Assembly (NCBI RefSeq): GCF_005952805.1
Contig: NZ_CP040709.1
Location: 3,162,001-3,226,000 of the forward strand
Length of the DNA: 64,000 nt
Reading direction: 5' to 3'
DNA from: Inhella inkyongensis
GTDB taxonomy: Bacteria > Pseudomonadota > Gammaproteobacteria > Burkholderiales > Burkholderiaceae_C
This document shows positions 1-8,779 of this stretch, piece after piece. Both the position numbers and the translations under genes were made by a program. The notes beneath the pieces are model-generated. The model worked only from the letters and a program-made list of their open reading frames with translations, ran no database searches and was not told the origin of the DNA. Position 1 is the first letter of the stretch; each line of letters starts with the position of its first letter.

Positions 1-1296
1 GACTCGGACAAGATGGTGGACGTGATGCACCAGGCCGAGGGCTACGAAAAGACCGATGACCCCGAGGCCGCCGACCTGATCCTCTTCAACACCTGCTCGG
101 TGCGCGAGAAGGCGCAAGAGAAGGTCTTCAGCGACCTCGGGCGTGTGCGCCACCTCAAAGCCAAGGGCGTGAAGATCGCCGTGGGCGGCTGCGTCGCCTC
201 GCAGGAAGGCGCCGCCATCATCGACCGCGCGCCCTATGTGGACGTGGTGTTCGGCCCGCAGACTCTGCACCGCCTGCCCGAGCTGCTGGCCAAGCGCACG
301 GAAGTAGCCAAGCCGCAAGTGGACATCTCCTTCCCGGAGATCGAGAAGTTCGACCACCTGCCACCCGCCAAGGTCGAGGGCCGCTCGGCCTTCGTCTCCA
401 TCATGGAAGGTTGCAGCAAGTACTGCAGCTACTGCGTGGTGCCCTACACCCGTGGCGAAGAGGTCAGCCGCCCGTTTGAGGATGTGCTGGTGGAAGTCGC
501 CGGACTTGCCGAACAGGGTGTTCTTGAAGTGACCTTGCTGGGCCAGAACGTCAACGCCTATCGCGGCAAGATGGGCGAGTCTGGAGAGATTGCCGACTTC
601 GCCATGCTGCTGGAATACGTGGCAGAGATCCCCGGCATCCAGCGCATCCGCTACACCACCAGCCATCCCAACGAGTTCAGTCAGCGCCTGATCGAGGCCT
701 ACGGCAAGATCCCGCAGCTGGTGAACCACCTGCACCTGCCGGTGCAGCATGGCTCGGACCGCATCCTGGCCGCCATGAAGCGCGGCTACAGCGCCATCCA
801 GTTCAAGAGCATCGTGCGCAAACTGCGCGCCATCCGCCCGGACATCCGCATCGCTTCCGACTTCATCGTTGGCTTCCCCGGCGAGACGGACGAGGATCAC
901 GCGCAGACCATGAAGTTGATTCAAGACGTCGGCTTTGATGCCTCGTTCAGCTTCATCTTCAGCCCGCGCCCCGGCACCCCTGCCGCCAATCTGCCCGACG
1001 ACACGCCCTACGAGGTGAAAGTGGCCCGTCTGCAGCAGCTCCAAGCGGCCATCGAGGCGCATGCGCTGTCGATCTCGCAGACCCTGGTGGGCACGCGTCA
1101 AAAGGTGCTGGTGGTGGGCAATGCCAAGAAGGACCCCAGCGAGCTGATGGGCCGCACCGAGTGCAACCGCATCGTCAACTTCAAGGGTCATGCCCGGCTG
1201 ATGAATGAGCTCATTGAGCTCGACATCACCGACGCCTACCCCCACTCGCTGCGCGGCGCCGTGCCTATCACCGAGAGCCACACCGAAGCGGTCTGA
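1..1296 (+). CDS. miaB: tRNA-2-methylthio-N6-dimethylallyladenosine synthase MiaB (5' end missing)
   Basis: This is a radical-SAM methylthiotransferase that adds a methylthio group to i6A at position 37 of tRNAs reading UNN codons. The reading frame is already open at base 1 with D-S-D-K ahead of the first visible Met, so the true start lies upstream. Cysteines for the auxiliary cluster are visible in [10 protein letters not shown] and GGCVASQEG. The radical-SAM CxxxCxxC triad is in [22 protein letters not shown]-like region forms the C-terminus. All expected cluster cysteines in the visible part are present, apart from any upstream of the window. A GC-rich hairpin follows the stop. Confidence 0.96.
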   Translation, partial: DSDKMVDVMHQAEGYEKTDDPEAADLILFNTCSVREKAQEKVFSDLGRVRHLKAKGVKIAVGGCVASQEGAAIIDRAPYVDVVFGPQTLHRLPELLAKRTEVAKPQVDISFPEIEKFDHLPPAKVEGRSAFVSIMEGCSKYCSYCVVPYTRGEEVSRPFEDVLVEVAGLAEQGVLEVTLLGQNVNAYRGKMGESGEIADFAMLLEYVAEIPGIQRIRYTTSHPNEFSQRLIEAYGKIPQLVNHLHLPVQHGSDRILAAMKRGYSAIQFKSIVRKLRAIRPDIRIASDFIVGFPGETDEDHAQTMKLIQDVGFDASFSFIFSPRPGTPAANLPDDTPYEVKVARLQQLQAAIEAHALSISQTLVGTRQKVLVVGNAKKDPSELMGRTECNRIVNFKGHARLMNELIELDITDAYPHSLRGAVPITESHTEAV

Positions 1297-1309
1297 GAGC
1301 CAGCCAAAC

Positions 1310-1334
1310 GCCCCGGGCATCCCCCGGGGCTTTG
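1310..1334 (+). terminator. Putative terminator after miaB
   Basis: GCCCCGGG and CCCGGGGC form an 8-bp hairpin with a five-base loop, followed by CTTTG. The T-tract is short, so termination may be partial. The next gene starts only about 20 bases further on. Confidence 0.45.
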
Positions 1335-1354
1335 TGGCCCTGGGCTGCTGGACA

Positions 1355-1993
1355 ATGCGCGCCATGCGCCTAGCCGACCTCATGGGCCCCTTGCTGGGCT
1401 TCATTGCGCGCGCGATCACCGGGGCCCAGGGCCACTGGTTGGGCTGTCCGCCCTCGAACGAACAGCGCATCTACATCGCCAATCACCAGAGCCACTTTGA
1501 TTTGGTGCTGATCTGGGCCGCCCTGCCGGCCGAGTTGCGGCCGCGCGTGCGCGCCATCGCCGCACGCGACTACTGGACCAAGAGCAAGTTCAAGACTTGG
1601 CTGACCACCGACGTGTTCAACACCGTCTATGTGAGCCGCACCCGCGCCAACCCCGATGAGGACCCGCTGGAACCCCTGGTCGAAGCCCTGCGTCAGGGTG
1701 ACTCGCTGCTGATCTTCCCGGAGGGCACGCGCTCGGCCAAAGGCGAGCCCCTGCCCTTCAAGGCCGGCATCTATCACCTGGCTGAGCAGTTCCCCAACGT
1801 GCAGATCATCCCGACCTGGATCGACAACGTGCAACGCGTGATGCCCAAGGGCGAAGTGGTGCCGGTGCCCATCTTGTGCACGGTCACTTTCGGGACGCCG
1901 ACGCAGATTCAGCCTGAGGAAGACAAGAAGGCTTTTCTGGAGCGCACCCGCGCCGAGATGATGGCCCTCAAGCCCGGAGGGTGGCGGCAATGA
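1355..1993 (+). CDS. 1-acyl-sn-glycerol-3-phosphate acyltransferase family protein (PlsC-like)
   Basis: The product is a 212-residue member of the glycerolipid acyltransferase family, expected at the inner membrane and transferring an acyl group to a lysophosphatidate-like acceptor. The catalytic HX4D motif is NHQSHFD (His44, Asp49 from this start), and the acceptor-binding motif is FPEGTRS. I chose ATG 1355, with ATG 1364 as an alternative; the longer upstream reading frame runs back into miaB and lacks family similarity. The next gene is a CdsA-like membrane enzyme, so the pair would cover two successive steps: acylation to phosphatidate and its activation with CTP. Whether it is the main PlsC or a paralogue cannot be told here. 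Confidence 0.85.
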   Translation: MRAMRLADLMGPLLGFIARAITGAQGHWLGCPPSNEQRIYIANHQSHFDLVLIWAALPAELRPRVRAIAARDYWTKSKFKTWLTTDVFNTVYVSRTRANPDEDPLEPLVEALRQGDSLLIFPEGTRSAKGEPLPFKAGIYHLAEQFPNVQIIPTWIDNVQRVMPKGEVVPVPILCTVTFGTPTQIQPEEDKKAFLERTRAEMMALKPGGWRQ

Positions 1994-2035
1994 TGGCCCT
2001 GCACCGTTTGCCCGTGCGCCCGCAGGAGCCCTGCC

Positions 2036-3022
2036 ATGAGTGAGCTCAAGCACTGGAGCCCGGCCGATCAGATCGCGCTGCTCTTCGGCCTGCTCTTCGG
2101 TCTGCTGCTGCTCATCACGGCCGGTGGTGTGCTCTATCGCGCCAAGAACCCGGTGGAAGAGTTGACCATCGAGCCGCGCAGCGCGCGCGCGCAGTTCCGC
2201 CGCGACCTGAACGCTTCCTGGATCGGCGCCCTGCTGTTTTGGCTGGCCTGGATCAGCGGCGCCGTGGGCTCCACCATCCTGTTCGGCCTGTTCTCGTTCT
2301 TTTGTCTGCGCGAGTTCATCACGCTGCAGCACACCACCCGCAGCGACCATCGCACCCTGATCGCCGCCTTCTTCGTGATCTTGCCGCTGCAGTACATCGT
2401 GGTGGCCAATCGGCGCTTTGACCTCTTCACCGTGTTGATCCCGGTCTACGCCTTTTTGGCCATTCCGGTCATCAGCGCGCTCTCGGGCGATCCCAAGCGC
2501 TTTTTGGAGCGCAACGCCAAGATCCAGTGGGGCGTGATGGTCTGCGTCTACGGCCTGAGCCATGCCCCGGCCCTGCTGCTCTTGGAGTTTCCGCGCTACC
2601 AGGGCCGCGGCGCCTTCCTGCTGTTCTTCCTGGTCACCGTGGTGTCCATCGCGCAAATCATGCAGGAGGTGGCCAGCCGCAGCCTGCGTCGCCGCCCCGC
2701 CGTGCGGGCCATCAGCCGCTCGTTCAGCAAGCGCGCCTGGTGGATCGGCGCGCTCAGCGGGGCCTTTGTCGGCGCCCTGCTCTACTGGGTCACGCCCTTC
2801 AAGGCGGGGCAAGCCTTTGTGCTGGCCTTTTTGGCCGCCGGCTCCGGCACCCTGGGCGCCTTGGTGATGAAGGCCATGAAGCGTGAGGCCGGTGTGCACT
2901 ACTGGGGCAATCGCAGCTCCATCACCGGCGCCATCGGTCTTTTGGACCGCACCGCCGCGCTGTGCTTTGCCGCGCCGATCTTTTTCCATTCGGTGCGCTG
3001 GTACTTCAAGCTCTCCGTATGA
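2036..3022 (+). CDS. Phosphatidate cytidylyltransferase-like integral membrane protein (CdsA/YnbB type)
   Basis: This 328-residue, very hydrophobic protein has about eight predicted membrane segments. Its C-terminus keeps a divergent form of the CDS signature: KAMKREAGVHYWG followed by GAIGLLDRTAAL, where the family normally has a K-R-x4-K-D segment and then G-x-x-D-R-x-D. The family makes CDP-diacylglycerol from phosphatidate and CTP. The second conserved aspartate after DR is replaced (DRTAA), as in diverged YnbB-type proteins, so activity is inferred. It follows the acyltransferase gene by 42 bases, presumably in one transcript. The start is ATG 2036. Confidence 0.75.
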   Translation: MSELKHWSPADQIALLFGLLFGLLLLITAGGVLYRAKNPVEELTIEPRSARAQFRRDLNASWIGALLFWLAWISGAVGSTILFGLFSFFCLREFITLQHTTRSDHRTLIAAFFVILPLQYIVVANRRFDLFTVLIPVYAFLAIPVISALSGDPKRFLERNAKIQWGVMVCVYGLSHAPALLLLEFPRYQGRGAFLLFFLVTVVSIAQIMQEVASRSLRRRPAVRAISRSFSKRAWWIGALSGAFVGALLYWVTPFKAGQAFVLAFLAAGSGTLGALVMKAMKREAGVHYWGNRSSITGAIGLLDRTAALCFAAPIFFHSVRWYFKLSV

Positions 3023-3023
3023 C

Positions 3024-3086
3024 CCCCCCGAAGCGGCTGCGCCGCCTCCCCCCAGGGGGCGCCGCCAGTGGCCTGGCGAAGCCAGT
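3024..3086. repeat. Hairpin-rich dispersed-type repeat between the cdsA-like gene and ruvC
   Basis: Three adjacent small inverted repeats lie here: GCGGC-TGC-GCCGC at 3033-3045, a CCCCC/GGGGG hairpin around 3047-3059, and CTGGC-GAA-GCCAG at 3073-3085. Burkholderiales genomes commonly carry such short intergenic C-tract palindromes (general knowledge). The word GCGGCTGCGCCGCC recurs in the spacer before the functional ruvC start, and CCGAAGCGG recurs in the spacer before murC. Confidence 0.6.
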
Positions 3087-3149
3087 TCCACGGCGGCCGC
3101 TTGATCTTTCTTTGACTGCAGCCTGTTGTGCTGCAAATCAGTCGGGCTT

Positions 3150-3302
3150 ATGAGAATTCTGGGCATCGATCCGGGTCTGCAAACGACGGGCTTTGCCGGC
3201 GCGCTCTGCGCGCATGGGCGGCTGCGCCGCCATGCCAACCCGTCAAGCCCTTTTGGCGGCACTCACCTGCGGAGCCCGGCGACATGCGCATCCTCGGAAT
3301 AG
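3150..3302 (+). pseudogene. Vestigial second ruvC start (50-codon micro-ORF)
   Basis: ATG 3150 opens a frame whose first 15 residues, [15 protein letters not shown], are identical to the start of the intact ruvC 134 bases downstream. The two DNA copies differ at 10 of 45 bases, and all ten changes are synonymous. After codon 15 the similarity stops and the frame continues through unrelated spacer to TAG at 3300-3302, overlapping the first codons of the real gene out of frame. It could be a remnant of a replaced ruvC allele or a translated leader. Confidence 0.75.
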
Positions 3303-3844
3303 ACCCCGGCCTGCAAACCACGGGCTTTGGGGTCATTGAGGCCGACGGCCCGCGCCTGGGCTATGTGGCCAGCGGCACCATTCGCACCACGGGTGCGGCG
3401 GCCGGGGTGGCCACGGGGGATCTGCCTGGGCGCATCAAGATCCTGTTCGAGGGCGTGCGCGAGGTGGTGCAAACCTACAGCCCCGACTGCGCGGCGCTGG
3501 AGATCGTGTTCGTCAATGTGAATCCGCAGTCCACGCTGCTGCTGGGCCAGGCCCGCGGCGCGGCCCTGGCCGCACTCACCACCTCGGGCCTCACCGTCAA
3601 CGAATACACCGCACTACAGATGAAGAAAGCCGTGGTCGGTCATGGTCACGCGAAGAAGGAACAAATCCAGGCCATGGTGCAGCGCCTCCTGAATCTGCCG
3701 GGGCTGCCGGGCAAGGATGCCGCCGATGCCCTGGGGCTGGCCATCATGCACGCACACGCGCAGACCAGCTTTGCCGCCATGAGTGCCAAGGGCAGTCTGG
3801 CACGCCGCCAACACGCCCAGTTCAAGGGCACGAGAACCTATTGA
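3284..3844 (+). CDS. ruvC: Crossover junction endodeoxyribonuclease RuvC
   Basis: RuvC cuts Holliday junctions during recombinational repair, normally working with RuvAB. The 186-residue length is typical. Visible landmarks are [11 protein letters not shown] (catalytic Asp7), [13 protein letters not shown] (catalytic Glu), the [12 protein letters not shown] helix and the C-terminal [15 protein letters not shown] with the last acidic residues. I chose ATG 3284, preceded by GGAG, because it is where family similarity begins; the frame is open further upstream but that part is spacer. ruvA and ruvB are not adjacent; an ABC exporter follows. A diverged copy of its first 15 codons lies upstream at 3150. 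Confidence 0.95.
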   Translation: MRILGIDPGLQTTGFGVIEADGPRLGYVASGTIRTTGAAAGVATGDLPGRIKILFEGVREVVQTYSPDCAALEIVFVNVNPQSTLLLGQARGAALAALTTSGLTVNEYTALQMKKAVVGHGHAKKEQIQAMVQRLLNLPGLPGKDAADALGLAIMHAHAQTSFAAMSAKGSLARRQHAQFKGTRTY

Positions 3845-3849
3845 CCCGC

Positions 3850-5610
3850 ATGAACCCACACCCGCAGACCCTCAGCGGCCTGCTGCGCGCCTTCGTCTGG
3901 GAGCACCGCCGCGCCTATGGCAGCGCGGCGCTGATGCTGACGGGCATCAGTCTGCTGCTGGTCTGGATCCCGACCCAGGTCGGGCACATCGTCGATGGCC
4001 TGGTCGAACGCGGCCTGCAGGGGCCTGGGCTCTACCGGGAACTGGCCTGGCTGGCCGGCGCGGGCCTGGCGGTTTATGGCCTGCGGGTGGCCTGGCGCCT
4101 GGCGCTCTTTGGCGCGTCGTTCCGGCTCGGGCAACGCCTGCGCGTTGCTTTGTTCGAGCGCCTGGGCGCCCAGGCGCCGCGCTTCTTCCAGACCCAGCGT
4201 GCCGGCGACCTGATGGCCCTGGCCACCAACGACGTGGATGCGGTCGAAACCGCCAGTGGCGACGCCATGCTGGCTGCCTTTGACGGCACCCAGACCCTGA
4301 TCCTGGTGGTGCTGAGCATGCTGGTGGTGATCGACTGGCGCCTGAGCCTGGCCGCCCTGCTGCCCTTCCCCTTCATGGCCTGGGCTTTCTGGTGGATCTC
4401 CAACCGGGTGCACGAGGCCTGGAGCGCTTCGTTGGAGGACTTCTCCAAGATGAGCCGGCAGGCTCAGCAGACCCTGGGCGCGCTGCGCACCGTGCGCGCC
4501 ATGGGGCTGGCCGATCAAGAGCAGGCCGCCTTCCAGGCTTGGGCCCAGACCTCCGGCCAGGCCGCCTACCGCGCCCAGCGCTGGGAAGCAGCCTACGAAC
4601 CGGCCGTCGGCATTGCCCTGACGGTCTCCACCGCGGCTGCGCTGGGCTGCGGCGCCTGGTTGATCGGACGGGGCGAGCTCACGGTCGGACAACTCACCGC
4701 CTTCATCCTGCTGCTGGATCGCCTGATCTGGCCGATGTTCGCGGCCGGCTGGGTGCTCTCGCTGCTCGAACGTGGCCGCGCCGGCTGGGCCCGGCTGGCG
4801 CCGGTGCTGCAAGCCGAAGCCACACGCGTGGACAGCGGCACGCGCGGCCCGGTGCGCGAGGCCGCCCTGAAGGTGCGCGACCTGCACTTCGCCTACGACC
4901 CCGCCAGCCCGGTGCTGCGGGGCCTCGATGTCGAACTGCGCCCCGGCCAGATGCTGGCGGTCGTCGGCCCCACAGGCAGCGGCAAAAGCACGCTGCTGCG
5001 GCTGCTGCTGCGCCAATGGGAGCCCGACAGCGGCCAAATCGAACTCGACGGCGCCCCGCTGCCCGAATGGCAGCGCAGCGCCCTGGCCGAAGCCCTGGCC
5101 TGGGTGCCGCAAGAGCCCTTCTTGTTCTCAGCCAGCGTGGCCGAGAACATCGCGCTGGCCCGCGCCACCGCCACGCCCGCCGAGGTCGAAGCCGCCGCCC
5201 AGGCGGCCGCCTTGCACGGCGATTTGCTACGCCTGCCCCAGGGCTATGCCACCACAGTGGGCGAAAAGGGCGTCTCGCTCTCGGGCGGCCAACGGCAGCG
5301 GGTGGCCATTGCCCGCGCCCTGCTGAGCGAGGCCAAGCTCACGCTGTTGGATGACGCCCTTTCGGCCGTAGACACCGGCACCGAGACACAAATCCTGCAA
5401 GCCCTGCGCGAGCGCCGCAGCCAACGCCCCGAATGCGCGCTGGTGGTCGTCACCCACCGGCTCTCGGCCGCTGTCGACGCCGACGAGATCATCGTGCTGC
5501 GCGAGGGGCGGATCAGCGAACGCGGCCGGCACGCCGAGTTGCTGGCGCTGAATGGCTGGTACGCCACGCAGTGGCGCTACCAACAGTTGGAGCAAAGCCT
5601 TGAGGACTGA
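3850..5610 (+). CDS. mdlA: ABC exporter half-transporter, MdlA-like (degenerate ATPase site)
   Basis: This 586-residue protein joins an N-terminal six-helix exporter domain to a C-terminal ATPase domain. Walker A is GPTGSGKST, the signature is [15 protein letters not shown], and Walker B reads LTLLDDALSAVD, so the usual catalytic glutamate is an aspartate. That asymmetry is characteristic of MdlA-type subunits in heterodimeric exporters, and the partner is the next gene. ATG 3850 is chosen; TTG 3841, overlapping the ruvC stop, is possible. Substrate is unknown; lipids, peptides or drugs are usual for the family. The 3' end overlaps mdlB. Confidence 0.85.
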   Translation: MNPHPQTLSGLLRAFVWEHRRAYGSAALMLTGISLLLVWIPTQVGHIVDGLVERGLQGPGLYRELAWLAGAGLAVYGLRVAWRLALFGASFRLGQRLRVALFERLGAQAPRFFQTQRAGDLMALATNDVDAVETASGDAMLAAFDGTQTLILVVLSMLVVIDWRLSLAALLPFPFMAWAFWWISNRVHEAWSASLEDFSKMSRQAQQTLGALRTVRAMGLADQEQAAFQAWAQTSGQAAYRAQRWEAAYEPAVGIALTVSTAAALGCGAWLIGRGELTVGQLTAFILLLDRLIWPMFAAGWVLSLLERGRAGWARLAPVLQAEATRVDSGTRGPVREAALKVRDLHFAYDPASPVLRGLDVELRPGQMLAVVGPTGSGKSTLLRLLLRQWEPDSGQIELDGAPLPEWQRSALAEALAWVPQEPFLFSASVAENIALARATATPAEVEAAAQAAALHGDLLRLPQGYATTVGEKGVSLSGGQRQRVAIARALLSEAKLTLLDDALSAVDTGTETQILQALRERRSQRPECALVVVTHRLSAAVDADEIIVLREGRISERGRHAELLALNGWYATQWRYQQLEQSLED

Positions 5611-7402
5611 AGCCCAAGACACCGCGCGTTCCAGCAGCCGCGCCGCCGCGGGCCTGCTGCTGCGCATGGCCGCACCCGAGCGCGCCACCGTGTGGGCCGG
5701 CATTGCCTGGTTGGCCCTGGCGGCCGGCCTGGAGGCCCTGGGGCCCATCTTGGGCCAGCGCCTGATCGACCACTATCTGCGTCCGGCCAAGTTGGATGAC
5801 TGGCAGCCCCTGGCCTTGCTGCTGGGCCTGATGACCACGGTCGGCGTCGCTGCCAGTCTGATCCGCTATTTGCAGCTCACCCGCATGGCCGGGGTGGCAA
5901 GGCGCTCGGTGCTGCGCTTGCGCGAACAGGTCTATGCCCATGTGCTGGCCCTGCCTATGGCGTATTTCGATCGCCACATCACCGGCGCCCTGGTCAGCCG
6001 CGTGACCAACGACACCGAGGCCGTCAACCAGCTCTACCGCCAGGTGCTCTACGTGATGCTGGACTCCAGCATCGTGGTGACGGGTGCCCTGGTGGCCATG
6101 GCCTGGCTGGACTGGCGGCTGATGCTCATCATCGCCGCGCTGATCCCCGCCATGGTCGGGGTGATCTGGGGCTACCAACGGCTGTCCGCTCCGGCCGTGG
6201 CCGAGGCGCGCGCCCTGAAGAGCGACATCAATGCCCAGATTGCCGAGAACCTCAACGGCCTGGCGGTGCTGCAGGCCAGCGGCGCGCTGGGCCGCTTCCA
6301 GGCCCGCTTTGCCGGCCACAACCAGCGCCACTACCAGGCCCGCATGAAAGAGCTGGGCGCCAACGCCTGGCTGCTGCGCCCGGCCCTGGACCTCTTGAAT
6401 GTGCTGCTGATGGTGGCGCTCATCTACGGCTTTGCGCAGCGCCAGGGCTCTGCGGTGGACGGCGGCCTGCAGGTCGGTCTGCTCTATGCGTTTTTGGCCT
6501 ATCTGACCCGGGTGGTCGAGCCCCTGATCCAGATCACCATGCAGTTCGGTCAGCTGCAGCAAAGCTTGGTGGCTGCCGCCCGGGTGGGGGTGCTGCTGCA
6601 AGAGCGCGCCGAGCCAGCGCATGAAAGCGCGCGCGGCATCCAAGCCGGCGCCATCCAACTGCGCGCCCTGCGTGCCGGCTATGGCGATGGGCCGGACGTG
6701 CTGCACCCCTTTGACGCCGACATCGCGCCCGGCCAGTTCATCGGCCTGGTGGGCCACACCGGCAGCGGCAAAAGCACGCTCCTGAGCCTGTTGCTGCGCT
6801 TCTACAGCCCGCGCGCCGGGCAGATCCTCTTTGACGGCCTGTCCTTGGACGAATTGGGCGAGGCGGCCCTGCGCCAGGACCTGGCCCTGGTGCCGCAGGA
6901 GCCCCAGCTGCTGGCGGCAAGCGCCTGGGACAACCTGCGCATGGGTCGCACCCATTTGAGCGAGGCCGCCCTGCAGACCGCCGCGCAGCAAGCGCATATC
7001 CACGATCTGCTGCAAAGCCTGCCGCAAGGCTACGACACCCTGCTGGGCGAGGGCGGTGTGCAGCTCAGCACCGGTCAGAAGCAGCTGCTGGCCATGGCCC
7101 GCGCGCTGGCCGGCGCGCCCAAGATCCTGCTGCTGGACGAAGCCACCGCCAACATCGACAGCGCCACGGAGGCCCTGCTCGGCCAGGCCCTGGAGCAATT
7201 GCGCGGACGCGTGACGGTGATCGCCGTGGCGCATCGGCTCTCCACCATCCGCGCCGCCGATGCCATCTGGGTGCTGCACCACGGCCAGCGTGTGGAGTGC
7301 GGCCGGCACGAAGAACTGATGGCCATTTCAGGCGGCGTCTACCAGCGCCTGGTGCAGCTGCAGCAGCTGGAAGAACCGCGCCCGGAAACTCAGGCGCGAT
7401 AG
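5600..7402 (+). CDS. mdlB: ABC exporter half-transporter, MdlB-like (catalytic partner)
   Basis: A 600-residue half-transporter with six membrane helices and an ATPase domain. Walker A is GHTGSGKST, the signature is degenerate (LSTGQKQLLAMARAL) and Walker B is canonical, KILLLDEATANID. A canonical Walker B here with a degenerate one in the partner predicts a heterodimer with one competent ATP site. The likely start is TTG 5600, overlapping the last codons of the partner gene; no ATG lies between it and the conserved region. It ends 13 bases inside the convergent methyltransferase gene. Confidence 0.84.
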   Translation: MRTEAQDTARSSSRAAAGLLLRMAAPERATVWAGIAWLALAAGLEALGPILGQRLIDHYLRPAKLDDWQPLALLLGLMTTVGVAASLIRYLQLTRMAGVARRSVLRLREQVYAHVLALPMAYFDRHITGALVSRVTNDTEAVNQLYRQVLYVMLDSSIVVTGALVAMAWLDWRLMLIIAALIPAMVGVIWGYQRLSAPAVAEARALKSDINAQIAENLNGLAVLQASGALGRFQARFAGHNQRHYQARMKELGANAWLLRPALDLLNVLLMVALIYGFAQRQGSAVDGGLQVGLLYAFLAYLTRVVEPLIQITMQFGQLQQSLVAAARVGVLLQERAEPAHESARGIQAGAIQLRALRAGYGDGPDVLHPFDADIAPGQFIGLVGHTGSGKSTLLSLLLRFYSPRAGQILFDGLSLDELGEAALRQDLALVPQEPQLLAASAWDNLRMGRTHLSEAALQTAAQQAHIHDLLQSLPQGYDTLLGEGGVQLSTGQKQLLAMARALAGAPKILLLDEATANIDSATEALLGQALEQLRGRVTVIAVAHRLSTIRAADAIWVLHHGQRVECGRHEELMAISGGVYQRLVQLQQLEEPRPETQAR

Positions 7403-8310
7403 ATCAGCACTTTCAGCGCACGGTCACTGGCCACATCGGCAAAGGCCGCCGGGTTGGGCAGGCGCTGCACGAACTGCAGCGCGGGCGCGGCCTCCTGCAT
7501 CTGCTCGCGCAAAAAGGCCTCGCCCAGCTTGGGCGTGTTCAGGCACAGCAAGGCATGGCCGCCCGGGGCCAACAGCTCCGGCAGGCGGCGCATCAGGCGC
7601 GCGTAGTCCTTGGTGGCCACAAAGCTGCCCTTCTGGAAGCTGGGCGGATCCACGATCACCAGCTCGTAGGGCCCGCTGCGCGTGAGCTTGCCCCAGCTCT
7701 TGAAGATGTCGTGCGCCAGAAAACTGGCACCTCCCTTAAGCCCGTTGAGCTCATGGTTACGGCGCCCCAGCGCCAAGGCCCCCGGGCTCATGTCCACATT
7801 GATGACCTGTTCAGCCCCGGCCTGCAGCGCCACCACTGAAAACGCGCAGCTGTAGGCGAACAGGTTCAGCACCTTGGCATGGGGCAGCGCCGCAATCTGC
7901 TGGCGCACCCAAGCCCGGCCCTCGGCCATGTCCAGGAACAGGCCATGGTTCTGACCCTTGAGCAAATGCACCAGATAGCGCGCCCCGCCCTCAACCACGG
8001 TGTGGGGCTCGGGCAGCTCACCGGCCATCAGGCGGGTCTCGGCCCGGCCACCCTCTTGGCGGCATTGGTAGACCCAGCACAGCGCCTGGCCCTGGGTGTC
8101 GAGTTCGGCCCAGCGTTGCGCCAGCGCCTGATGAATCTGGGCCAGGGCTTCCTCGCTCAGCGGCTCGAAGCTGGTCAGCAGCCAGGCCGGCGGATAGGCA
8201 TCCAAGGCCAGGTGCTCACACCCCGGGAACAGGCCACCGCGACCGTGGAAATGACGTTGGGCCTCGGAAGGCAGGGGCAGTTGAGCGATCGCTTCGAAAA
8301 GGGCTTGCAT
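7390..8310 (-). CDS. Class I SAM-dependent methyltransferase, RlmI/RlmK-like
   Basis: A 306-residue protein with a Rossmann methyltransferase core: VLNLFAYSCAFSVVALQAGA is the SAM-binding segment, NVDMSPGAL the acidic loop, and VIVDPPSFQKG the DPPSF motif of base methyltransferases acting on RNA. The preceding YLVHLLKGQNHGLFLDM resembles the entry to the catalytic domain of 23S rRNA m5C methyltransferases. It lacks an obvious PUA domain, so the exact rRNA target is uncertain. It converges on mdlB and is transcribed away from the small gene at 8524; a 213-base divergent spacer separates their starts. Confidence 0.8.
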   Translation of the reverse strand: MQALFEAIAQLPLPSEAQRHFHGRGGLFPGCEHLALDAYPPAWLLTSFEPLSEEALAQIHQALAQRWAELDTQGQALCWVYQCRQEGGRAETRLMAGELPEPHTVVEGGARYLVHLLKGQNHGLFLDMAEGRAWVRQQIAALPHAKVLNLFAYSCAFSVVALQAGAEQVINVDMSPGALALGRRNHELNGLKGGASFLAHDIFKSWGKLTRSGPYELVIVDPPSFQKGSFVATKDYARLMRRLPELLAPGGHALLCLNTPKLGEAFLREQMQEAAPALQFVQRLPNPAAFADVASDRALKVLIYRA

Positions 8311-8523
8311 GGAGGGCTGGGCTTTAGCTGAGGCGCGATTGCATCACTTGTTGAAACGTGCGGTGCGACGTCGCCACTACCGGGCCTCGAAAGAGCAGCC
8401 GCCCGGCCATGAACTAAACTCCGCCCCCGGCTCAGCTGCGCGCGCCAGCGCGCCTAGGCCCTGGCCCTTGACCTCGTGGACTTGCGGCTACCAAACAACC
8501 AACCCTTTTTCGAGAGCCACACC

Positions 8524-8688
8524 ATGGGCAACAAGATCGTTACCGAGGCCCAGCGCCGCGCCACCCCCCGTCCCGTCGCCCCCAAGGGCGTGACCTTCAC
8601 CACCGGCCGCGGCCAGAAGCGCAGCCTGGAGCGTGGTTCGCACACCCGCAGCAAGAAGAACCCGGGCAAGCGCCCGCACCAGGGTTAA
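8524..8688 (+). CDS. Small, strongly basic hypothetical protein (54 aa)
   Basis: The frame MGNKIVTEAQRR...GKRPHQG encodes 54 residues rich in Arg, Lys, Gly and Pro, with almost no hydrophobic core. I do not recognise a family. It is supported as a gene by its own start after the divergent spacer, its use of G/C-ending codons and a good intrinsic terminator beginning 22 bases after the stop. Its composition suggests an unstructured nucleic-acid- or ribosome-associated peptide, which is inference only. Confidence 0.6.
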   Translation: MGNKIVTEAQRRATPRPVAPKGVTFTTGRGQKRSLERGSHTRSKKNPGKRPHQG

Positions 8689-8710
8689 TCCACCCCGGTC
8701 TTCATCCAGC

Positions 8711-8736
8711 GGCGCCTCAGGCGCCGTTGTTTTTTT
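8711..8736 (+). terminator. Rho-independent terminator
   Basis: GGCGCC-TCA-GGCGCC forms a compact hairpin followed by GTTGTTTTTTT. A second copy of the stem words, GGCGCC-TGG-GGCGCC, follows at 8737-8751. It would end the transcript of the 54-residue protein and insulate the next gene. Confidence 0.75.
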
Positions 8737-8779
8737 GGCGCCTGGGGCGCCAATGTTTTTCCTGCTTTACCCTTTTGCC

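Noticed and set aside
1370..3262. 630-codon open frame on the minus strand opposite the acyltransferase and cdsA-like genes
   Set aside because: It mirrors two well-supported genes, has Gln/Gly/Ala-rich low-complexity sequence and no family motif; typical antisense shadow in GC-rich DNA.
3150..3344. Simple target-site duplication by an insertion element as the source of the double ruvC start
   Set aside because: A neutral duplicate should collect amino-acid changes; all ten differences are silent, so this simple model does not fit ruvC.
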